DNA from: Tritrichomonas musculus
Taxonomy: Eukaryota; Parabasalia; Tritrichomonadida; Tritrichomonadidae
Reading direction: 5' to 3'
Assembly: GCA_039105265.1 (NCBI GenBank)
Contig: JAPFFF010000011.1
Location: 1,116,001 to 1,180,000, forward strand
DNA length: 64,000 nucleotides
In this document: in pieces, positions 17,648 to 25,317 of the stretch
How positions within the stretch are numbered: position 1 is the first letter of the stretch
How the letters are laid out: every line of letters starts with the position of its first letter
Notes under the pieces: generated by a model
The model's input: the letters and a program-made list of their open reading frames with translations, nothing else
What the model was told of the DNA's origin: nothing
Databases searched by the model: none
Made by a program: the position numbers and the translations under genes

Positions 17648-18829
17648 ATGACATATCAGAACGCTCAATTCAAAAACAGCGGAAATGATGAAGGTGATAT
17701 TCTCGAATTCTTTAACGATACACTCAGAAACCTCGTACAGAAAAACGGTGGGGATAATACATTCTCATTCGTCACTGAAGAGTTTCAGAATAAAGATGTA
17801 CCCATGCCCGTCGGTACTAAAACACGTTTGAAGCTCACACACAGCGGACACACCATCAGTCAAATCGAAAAGGGGTTCATCAATGCAACAGTCGAATTCA
17901 AGGTAAAACTTCAAAACGAAATGCCTGCGAAGATAGTTCATAAAATTGTTGCTAGTGAGAATGAAGATGCAAGTAAAGTCGATGATCCAAACATTGAATT
18001 CAATTCATTATCACATACTGGTGGAGTTAACATCTGGACCGTTAAATTCAATACTCTTCAACTTGCAAATACAGGTACTATCACTGTCGCTAGAACTAAT
18101 TGTGCTGGATTCGGAGTTAAACCTGAAGTTATGAAGGGATTATATGAAATATTAAAGAATCCAATCATCATCCCATCACAAGAACTCACTCGTGAGATTT
18201 TCGAGGGCTCAGCTAAGGGTAATAGCGGACTTGATGTCTCTAAATCAATACCTCTCCGTAACGCTACTAATATCACTCTCATGTTCCCTCGTCATCCAGG
18301 TGATATCACATGCTTCCAAAACATTATGTATCGCAACTGTCAACTCACTGTCAACAAGAAACAGTACCCTGATACCGAATTCGAAACAACATATGATGGA
18401 AGATTCGTTCAACATCAACTCATCGCTAACGAACTCGATGGATGCATTGAAGCTACTGATGAACTCGTTAGATCTTTCTCTCTCGCACTCAATGATGAAT
18501 CCACAGGTAAGCGATATAAGTCATCATCAGCTGCTGATAACACATCATTCGGTATCAACTTCCAACTCGAACGTGGAAATAGTGGATATGTTTTCGACGG
18601 TATCGATATGGGATGTCACTCAGTCACCGTTACATTCAAGGGATTACCTATTCATGGAGGTGAAAACGATACATACTACTATCCAGATACCCTCGATGAT
18701 GGAACTGTCGTTAAAGATATTCATCCACCAGCACCTGAGATGTGGATCTGTAGTGATACATGGTGGAGCTGGAGTATCGATGGAGGTGTTAAGTATCACC
18801 CACGTGGAATTCCAACAGGTTATGAGTAA
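17648..18829 (+). CDS. Double jelly-roll major capsid protein, element B
   Basis: 393 aa. The N-terminal 90 residues align with the A capsid frame (M-x-YxN, FSF, LTHSGHTISQIEKGF). Two beta-rich halves are separated by a helical linker near residue 185 (VMKGLYEILKNPIIIP). It ends in a Trp-rich segment (MWICSDTWWSWS). It is shorter than the 560-aa C capsid protein. The next gene (18886) follows after 56 bp on the same strand, then the fibre-like gene, forming a structural cassette. The assignment rests on similarity to the A frame and on context; the fold was not tested. Confidence 0.7.
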   Translation: MTYQNAQFKNSGNDEGDILEFFNDTLRNLVQKNGGDNTFSFVTEEFQNKDVPMPVGTKTRLKLTHSGHTISQIEKGFINATVEFKVKLQNEMPAKIVHKIVASENEDASKVDDPNIEFNSLSHTGGVNIWTVKFNTLQLANTGTITVARTNCAGFGVKPEVMKGLYEILKNPIIIPSQELTREIFEGSAKGNSGLDVSKSIPLRNATNITLMFPRHPGDITCFQNIMYRNCQLTVNKKQYPDTEFETTYDGRFVQHQLIANELDGCIEATDELVRSFSLALNDESTGKRYKSSSAADNTSFGINFQLERGNSGYVFDGIDMGCHSVTVTFKGLPIHGGENDTYYYPDTLDDGTVVKDIHPPAPEMWICSDTWWSWSIDGGVKYHPRGIPTGYE

Positions 18830-18885
18830 ATGAATCTCATCATCGACACATACATTAAATGATATATTTTTCGATTTTAACGTGA

Positions 18886-19389
18886 ATGAAACACATGTCA
18901 ACATACTCGCAACGAGAATTTCATTCAATCCCAATCAAGAGAATCACTTGTTTCAACATCAATCCTTATCGAGGTGATGAAGCGATGGATATCAACGGTG
19001 ATGGAGTCATTGATGATTATGAACGTCAAGTATACTACAATCAATCCACAGAACCAACGATGAAAACATACTTCATCACTCGCGATTATGAGAATACATT
19101 ACCTCTAGAATTCGTTAACTCATCGAATGATCGATACATATCATTTCAATACTGTAGAGCTACTTGTCAACACTATCTCGATGGTGAAACTGAAGTCCAT
19201 TGCTCATTCGTTCCACGTGATGAATACTGTGATTCCTTAGTGTGGTATGCGAACTTAACACCTCCTGATGATAATCGCAAGTACGAAATTATATCACGTA
19301 AAAATGCCTTTAAAGTATGGTTCACTGATGCTGAGGGTAAAGAGATTAAACCTGATAATTTCACGCTTTTCTTGAAACTTGAATATTGA
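18886..19389 (+). CDS. Penton-like protein with an EF-hand-type loop, element B
   Basis: 167 aa. Residues about 34-45 read DINGDGVIDDYE, a full calcium-binding EF-hand/dockerin loop pattern (D-x-N-x-D-G-x-I-D-x-x-E). The C-terminal 110 residues match the A protein at 3566 (SFVPRDEYCDSLVWYANL / HSDIVEFDPYCDHFIMLAN, then FKVWFTDAEGKEIKPD). It follows the capsid gene on the same strand. The likely role is a minor vertex protein of the particle; the calcium loop would be an addition absent from A. Inference from shared ending and setting. Confidence 0.6.
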   Translation: MKHMSTYSQREFHSIPIKRITCFNINPYRGDEAMDINGDGVIDDYERQVYYNQSTEPTMKTYFITRDYENTLPLEFVNSSNDRYISFQYCRATCQHYLDGETEVHCSFVPRDEYCDSLVWYANLTPPDDNRKYEIISRKNAFKVWFTDAEGKEIKPDNFTLFLKLEY

Positions 19390-19407
19390 ATTTTCATCAG
19401 CGATTCA

Positions 19408-19435
19408 TTTGCGAAGCAAAGTCCACTACGTGGAT
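19408..19435. repeat. Two-hairpin mini-element, intergenic copy
   Basis: TTTGC-GAA-GCAAA followed directly by TCCAC-TAC-GTGGA. The same two stems recur at 22830-22857, where the first loop is the reverse complement (TTC) and the second is TCC. It lies in the 105-bp spacer between the penton-like and fibre-like genes. Confidence 0.65.
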
Positions 19436-19494
19436 GAAGCGAACTACACTAGCATGAATGCATATCTACTATTTTTAACATCGATGAAACATAC

Positions 19495-21393
19495 ATGACT
19501 GGAATATTAACGAAACAGAATGCTATAGATAAAGCTCTTGTAGGTGGAGGTGGTGGAGGTACCGGCGATAGCAATGGATTACTGAATACATTACATGTGT
19601 ATCACGATGCAACTTTCGATGGGCCCACTCGTTTTGAGAACTTCGATGGAGCTAGTGTAACTTTTAAATCTACTCCTGTATTCGAAAATGATTTGAATGC
19701 TGTTGTTGATGGTGAAATTGTATCGATAAAAATACTTCAAGAGAATGATGTTAAGAATGAGTACGCTGTTGAATGCGTTGCTGATGCTCTTGGATCACTT
19801 GATGATCGATATGAAGATATGTTTCTAACTGTGAATGATAACATCACTAAATTATAAAACACTATTGATGAGCACCTAACAGAGAATCCTGATATAATTA
19901 ACAATAATAATAATAACGATAATGATACATCAACACAAGTTGTTAATGCATTGAATACACTCTCTACAATTGCTCTCACTGATACCGCGGTTTTATTGGA
20001 TGAAGGTGAAGTAACTGAAGAACCTCAACCTGATGAAGAACTCCCTGAACTCACTCCTGAAGATGTCGATGCTGTATTCGATACATTGATATCACACGTT
20101 AACGAATCACTCAATCATTTCGAAACTAATGATGAAACACTACATCTGATTACTCTCGATCATGATAGAAAAATTAAGGTTCTCGATGATGGTATGGCAC
20201 TAGCTACTGAGATGATAACGAATATCAATGCTTGTATCGATGATGAACTCGAACCTGCAATCAATAAGAATACAACTGATATCACTCAACTGAAAACTGA
20301 TGTCGATGAACTCACTAACGATGTATCATCAATAAGTAATACTATGGCATGTAAAGTCGATCTCGATGATGTTAATGAAAAACTCACTAATGAAATCAAC
20401 TCATTGAATTCAGCTGTTGATAATCGATATACTAAATCCGAAGTTGAAGATAAACTCAAACCTATTAATGATAAACTCATTGGTGATGTTGGATCGATAA
20501 CTACAGATCTCAGTGATAGATATACGAAGAAAGAAGTTGATGATAAACTCATTCCGATAAATAATAAATTCGATGATTATGTGTTGAAGACATCATTCGA
20601 TTCATCGATAAGCGATATCAATACATCACTTACAAATCGATATACAAAGAAAGAAGTTGATGATAAACTCACATTAACGAATAATAAATTCAATAATTAC
20701 GTAACGACATCATCATTCACCACAACCGTTAGCGATCTCAATACAGCACTTACAAATCGATATACAAAGAAAGAAGTTGATGATAAACTCACATTAACGA
20801 ATAATAAATTCAATAATTACGTAACGACATCATCATTCACCACAACCGTTAGCGATATCAATGACGAACTCAGTGACAGATACATCAAGAGCGAGATCGA
20901 TAACAAGGTATCCACTATCAACAACTCCCTCAACAACAGGTATACAAAGAGTGAAGTCGATAACAAGTTCGTTACATCAACGAAGCATACTAGCGATATC
21001 AATTCATTGACGACATCCCTCAACAACAGATACACCATGAGTGAATGTGATACTAAGTACGTTCATCAAGATAGTATCATTCCGAGCACAGACACAACTA
21101 CTACTGCATTCACTGATGATGATATTCTATCAGCGTTGAACACCGTTAATCGCATCAATAACGCACAGTTCTGGTATCGATCGGGTAGTAACGTGGTAAG
21201 ACCGAAGAACGCTGATTTCGTTCGATGTATGTTATATGCAGAGCAACTCAGGTTTACTAACGATTCAAATAGATATGTCAACGATCTCGCGTTGAGTACC
21301 GAAACTGTAAACAACGATACTTCACTAGCAACATCAGCGTTCGTACATAAATGTGTTGAGATGATACGTACCCGGGATGATACCACCCCATAA
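19495..21393 (+). pseudogene. Fibre-like protein, element B, with one in-frame stop
   Basis: A 633-codon frame open except for a TAA at 19855-19857; both parts lie in the same frame (120 aa, then the rest). N-terminus MTGILTKQNAIDKAL with a Gly6 hinge; then a stalk of repeats of the type NRYTKKEVDDKL, including an exact-like 120-bp tandem duplication (20641-20880). The end is globular with VRPKNADFVRCMLY. The build matches phage-type fibre stalks and the A fibre-like gene. The stop separates the N-terminal anchor region from the stalk, so the product is probably lost. A second protein from the ATG at 19951 is possible but less likely. Confidence 0.65.
20641..20880 (+). repeat. 120-bp tandem duplication in the fibre stalk
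   Basis: 20641-20760 and 20761-20880 are nearly identical, adding 40 codons that hold one NRYTKKEVDDKL repeat and the NNYVTTSSF segment. The low divergence shows it is recent. Confidence 0.85.
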
Positions 21394-21394
21394 A

Positions 21395-21661
21395 GAGAAA
21401 CACTGCATCCACAATGGCTGGGGAAAGAACGAATCTTTCATTACAAGAGGATAACATTTACCGGTAAATACCTTCGTGCTATCTATACCACAAGCAATAG
21501 CTTACCACTAGGTGTTTAGTTCGCTAGGGCTCTATCACAAATATGATACAAAATAACACGAAAAATCGGTACTGAGGAGAATCGAACTCATGCCTGCCGC
21601 CGAAGCTGGGAGACATGCTTCATGACTCTACGACTGTACCCGTTAGCGCTAACATTTATTA
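21395..21661 (-). repeat. tRNA-like inverted repeat, right copy
   Basis: Read on the minus strand it begins GTTAGCGCTAAC, then GGTACAG, the conserved block ATGTCTCCCAGCTTCGGCGG, GAGTTCGATTCTC and CAGTACC. GGTAC can pair with GTACC as an acceptor stem (6 of 7 positions), and the T-arm pairs 4 of 5. The body shares CATATTTGTGATAGAGCCC and GTGGATGCAG with the left copy at 16355. It starts just after the fibre-gene stop. Confidence 0.7.
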
Positions 21662-22001
21662 GTTAACGATTTAATATTTATTTATAATAGGGTGTCACTT
21701 TTTTATGCTGTAGATAGCGGAGTATGTAGTATCTCCCGATAGGAGACACTTAGAGGGGTTTTGACGATAGATTTGAGATATCGTTATTAGCGGTTAGAAG
21801 GTCAATTATTTCGCCTTAACCGTCGAGAGGTCAATTGAATTCACCTTTCGAGATACTGAAAAATATGAGATTTTCCTATCGAATTTTCGAACATCATATC
21901 TCGATGAATACTCAACGGATTTGATTCTTTCCTTCACCATCGATAGCGGTGATTATTAAGAATCTATATATCATTAATACATCATGATATACACTTTATT
22001 T
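21662..22001. other. AT-rich spacer without a recognisable gene
   Basis: It holds two similar stretches around AGGTCAATT (about 21795 and 21828), a nine-base TAGGGTGTC like a mariner end (21688-21696, no partner found), and AT-rich sequence. An opposite-strand frame (21984-22238) is judged a shadow of the 22002 gene. Confidence 0.4.
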
Positions 22002-22250
22002 TCATGGTATTTTCGTGATATTTTCGAGAGTATGTTTAATTCTCCATACAATATTCTTGAGTTCTTCAATATCTTCATCAATGAAACTCTGGATTACGAA
22101 GGTGTTGCGAATGTAGTTCATCAACTCATCGAGTTTATCTTTATCATAATTATATCGTTTAAATTCATCATAAGCATTCTCTCTCAATCTATTGAAGAAT
22201 ACATTGTTTTTAACGATATCGTTAGAGATTCCATCTAATGTATCATTCAT
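22002..22250 (-). CDS. Hypothetical helical protein, element B
   Basis: 82 aa, rich in Asp, Asn, Glu and Lys, predicted all-helical from its spacing of hydrophobic residues (LDELMNYIRNTF, IEELKNIVWRIKHTLENI). No Cys, no signal peptide, no family recognised. The T-tract ATATTTTTACTC lies upstream of the ATG as in neighbours, which is the main support for the start. First of three minus-strand genes in a row. Confidence 0.5.
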   Translation of the reverse strand: MNDTLDGISNDIVKNNVFFNRLRENAYDEFKRYNYDKDKLDELMNYIRNTFVIQSFIDEDIEELKNIVWRIKHTLENITKIP

Positions 22251-22308
22251 TTCTGATGAGTAAAAATATATTTCTTGAGAATTTCACATCACTTAACATG
22301 TCATTCAC

Positions 22309-22731
22309 TCAACATACCATCTTCATTGAAAACCCATAGCGAATGAATTGTGAGTATATATCATTTCGACTGTACTTCAAGTCTTCACTCTTACCGTTAA
22401 TCGTGATGAGTATTTTCGATATGTATATGATTTTATCGGATTTCCAACTGCATCCACCACATGAGATATCATCATTGAGTACGAGATCTACTTTCTCGCA
22501 ATCGGTGAGTAACTTAAACATCTCCATCAACAACTTACTTTCACACACAACATATGAATTCACCTTCAACGGATTATTCTCATATATCTCGACTAACATC
22601 TCTAGAAAACGATTCTTCTTATCGAGTTCATCAATCTCAGAACCTAGATCTGCGATACCCCTTTCTCGAGCTAATGGGGAATGATTGTTTATTGGAGGTT
22701 GATATTGATATGCTGATTCCGGATTGGTCAT
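22309..22731 (-). CDS. Hypothetical protein of a family shared with element C
   Basis: 140 aa. Residues about 35-140 align with the C-terminal half of the C gene at 50132: helix, then VDLVLNDDISCGGCSWKS (C: VQLNEDVGCCAAKS), then a strand with KILITINGKSEDLKYSRN (C: KIDAIKIIKDNGEVVIDLKQ), ending in aromatic/hydrophobic residues. The paired Cys residues are conserved between the two elements. No named domain is recognised, but conservation across distant Maverick lineages indicates a core function. It abuts the upstream 22732 gene with the stop and start codons adjacent (TAG-ATG). Confidence 0.55.
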   Translation of the reverse strand: MTNPESAYQYQPPINNHSPLARERGIADLGSEIDELDKKNRFLEMLVEIYENNPLKVNSYVVCESKLLMEMFKLLTDCEKVDLVLNDDISCGGCSWKSDKIIYISKILITINGKSEDLKYSRNDIYSQFIRYGFSMKMVC

Positions 22732-22995
22732 CTATGTATCTGAAGCTATTCCATCCGTTTGAAACCCCATTTGTGGGGCTACTGGAGTAAAATTTACATC
22801 GTTTCGTAATGGATGTACATCGGGATACATTTGCTTCGCAAAGTCCACTCCGTGGATAGGTACTGTTGAAGGTCTTCTCTCATGATGAGGTTTACTCTGA
22901 GGGGGTTTGATGTTGATATTAACATTAGTATTCTGCTCTTGCTTTATTGTGTTATCAGTCTCACTAGATAGTATTCTCGCGGCACGTAAAGTCAT
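22732..22995 (-). CDS. Hypothetical disordered protein containing a mini-hairpin element, element B
   Basis: 87 aa, Pro/Asn/Gln-rich, no folded domain apparent. Codons 45-60 (PIHGVDFAKQMYPD) are encoded by the two-hairpin element at 22830-22857. Its stop is directly followed by the start of the 22309 gene, so they are probably read as a pair. No family recognised. Confidence 0.45.
   Translation of the reverse strand: MTLRAARILSSETDNTIKQEQNTNVNINIKPPQSKPHHERRPSTVPIHGVDFAKQMYPDVHPLRNDVNFTPVAPQMGFQTDGIASDT
22830..22857. repeat. Two-hairpin mini-element, in-frame copy
   Basis: TTTGC-TTC-GCAAA then TCCAC-TCC-GTGGA inside the 22732 gene. The stems are identical to 19408-19435, with the first loop inverted. 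Confidence 0.65.
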
Positions 22996-23046
22996 TTCGT
23001 ATCGATTAAAAACATGATATTCTCGATTTTAATATCACCTCAAAAC

Positions 23047-23286
23047 ATGGGATTCGGAAGCTGGTTCAAGAAGCTCGGGAAGAAAATCAAACAGGGATTT
23101 AAAGATTTCGCGAATGGATTCAAACATGGATGGAACAAGACTAAGTCAGTACTCGAGAAGGTACCTGTCATAGGTAATGTCGCGAAAGTGATACCTAAAT
23201 TCAATAACAAAAATAATCCAGTATCGCAACACTTCGGTGGTGATGGATATATCAAATTCGATAGTAACGGTAATGCAATTTCTTAG
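23047..23286 (+). CDS. Short basic amphipathic protein, second copy in element B
   Basis: 79 aa from MGFGSWFKKLGKK. An upstream in-frame ATG at 23014 adds 11 residues, but the relatives at 979 and 17568 begin at the equivalent point. Lys/Phe-rich amphipathic N-terminal helix, VPVIGNVAKVIP hydrophobic middle, polar tail (KFDSNGNAIS). It overlaps the convergent 23283 gene by 4 bp. Two members in one element (with 17380) is unusual and may mean that B is two elements side by side. Confidence 0.6.
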   Translation: MGFGSWFKKLGKKIKQGFKDFANGFKHGWNKTKSVLEKVPVIGNVAKVIPKFNNKNNPVSQHFGGDGYIKFDSNGNAIS

Positions 23287-23570
23287 ATATAGAGATTTCT
23301 CACAGCTCTATTTAATAGGGCGCGTACTTTCATGTTGTGATCGTATTTTTGTTGAATTCTTTGACGTTGACGAATCTTCTTCGGATTATCAGATGGAGGT
23401 TGATTAAGTATTTTTCGATAATATTGTAATCGTGAATGTATTAACTTCAATGTCTTCGTTGCGAATGTTTTACGCTCATGACGTTTCTTCAATGGAGGTA
23501 ACGTTAAGTTATCCGTTAAAGCGGAACACATAGTATCAGCTGAAGAGGCACACATAGTATCACAGTTCAT
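23283..23570 (-). CDS. Hypothetical strongly basic protein, element B
   Basis: 95 aa. The N-terminus has a short internal repeat (DTMCASSADTMCSALTDN, from a tandem duplication around 23530-23565). The remainder is rich in Lys/Arg/Gln (KKRHERKTFATKT, KKIRQRQRIQQKY), suggesting nucleic-acid binding. No family recognised. Divergent from the integrase region across about 40 bp with a T-tract. Confidence 0.5.
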   Translation of the reverse strand: MNCDTMCASSADTMCSALTDNLTLPPLKKRHERKTFATKTLKLIHSRLQYYRKILNQPPSDNPKKIRQRQRIQQKYDHNMKVRALLNRAVRNLYI

Positions 23571-23609
23571 GATATTTCATTCTCGTTAAAAATATTTTAT
23601 GCATCATAA

Positions 23610-25317
23610 ATGTATAAGCAATTAGCAGACACTCTCATCGAATTCATCAAACGCGAAATCACAGGTGCTATCATCGATCCATCAACACTAAAGAAGAAGC
23701 ATATATCACGTGAAACTGAAGATATAATCAATCAATTCAAAAGAGGGATATCGTTTGTCATTACTTCAAGCACGAAATGTAATCGACTTAAAAGTTCGCG
23801 AAATCATCACCACACCAAATAAATATCGAGAATCATTTCTGAAAATACCTGAGATTCGACGTTTAAAGAACTCTGATATCGAGATACTATGGGATGAATA
23901 CATTGCGAAATGGAATTCACATCAACATGAAATAAATCATCAATCACGTGATCGCAAGTTAAATGCTGCTCGAGAATTAATCAACAAGAAAGCTACCTCG
24001 ATATCTCAAGAACCCTCACGATACCATTCATCATTCATGAATCTTCAACCGATACGATTATTAGATGATGACGATAAGCAACTCATATGGAATGAATACG
24101 TAACGAAATGGAATGAGCATCAATCAATACCTAAACCTCGATTATTCAATACATACATCGATAAACTCAGGGATTTCATCTCACGTAATCACGATAGAGA
24201 ACTCACTTTCGATGAATTCAAGACACAAGCCCCTTCAGGTTGGGAACGAACGAGTACACCTATAGAGAAGTGGTATGAGAAATATCATGATTTATTCTAT
24301 AAGCATCCTGGTACATTCACAGAGATTAACAATCAACTCGCACCTAAATTCATTGCATTCAAATCACCAAGTAAGATTAAATCTCTTAAATCTACATACC
24401 CTCAACTGAATCCCATCGAATCGTCATCCTCATCATACTTTCCATTGAAAGATAACAAGAAATATCAACTCCACAAAGTATCTCCTAAAGATACATACAT
24501 CATCGACTTAGTATTCTCAGGTAAACTATGTTACTTATTCGCTATCAACGTGAATACAAGATACTTATTCGTTGAATTGATGAATGAGATCCTATTCAGT
24601 GATAATGAAGAAGATAACACATCGAAGATATCGAAAACGAATGTGAAAACAACTGATACTTTCATACATACACTTCAGAAACTCATCGAGAGAGGTATGA
24701 ATGTTAAGCATCTTCAAGGTGATGGAGAGAAAGTATTCGGTGCTAACAAATCTCTTGAGTTCTATAAATCAATGAATATCAAATTCGCATCAGTACCTCG
24801 AATGAGACTCAATGTATCTCCATCATTCATGAAACCTATTATTCCTAAAAATCAATGGAATAAATCAGCTCCAATGCATAGTTCGTTAGGTATACTCGAT
24901 AGAGTAGTTCGTACTATTCGTGACATGGCATATAACATGAAGGTGGGTATCATCACACCAGGTATCATGAAGGTACTCGTGAATCAATACAACAACGCTC
25001 CACATAACACACTCTCGAAATATGTCGGTATGGATATATCGCCACAGATGGTGCAAGACGATTCCGAGCTAGAAGATTACATCATTCGACAGATACATAA
25101 AGAGAACTATAACATCATGAATCAGCCTGGATTCAAACTCCCTAACGGTACATCAGTAAAGATATATAACGAGAATGATTCAATGATGAAGAGAAGATCT
25201 ATCATTCAACCCGGTAAGTATCACATCGTTGATTCTCATGACGGTATATACACAGTCGCTGATGATAAAAATAATACGCAATTGATACCTCGATACAAAC
25301 TTGATGTCACGATTTAA
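23610..25317 (+). pseudogene. Maverick integrase, element B, with probable frameshift near 23750
   Basis: The main 520-codon frame begins after a TAA at 23725 and has no ATG near its start; an ATG frame from 23610 overlaps it and ends soon after. The two together give one long protein of expected layout, so a one-base change near 23740-23760 is likely. The N-terminal part has two diverged 45-residue repeats (ILWDEYIAKWNSHQ and LIWNEYVTKWNEHQ). Core: Asp in TYIIDLVF, INVNTRYLFVE, Asp in LQGDGE, then LGILDRVVRTIRD with Asp in place of Glu, and YNNAPHNTLSK. The stop overlaps the polymerase stop by 4 bp. Activity would need the frames to be joined. Confidence 0.75.

Noticed and set aside
21688-21696. 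Solo mariner terminus (TAGGGTGTC)
   Set aside because: Only nine bases match, no partner end and no TA duplication pattern could be confirmed.
21984-22238. Plus-strand hydrophobic frame of 84 codons
   Set aside because: Antisense of the 22002-22250 gene, which has the better upstream T-tract and codon use.
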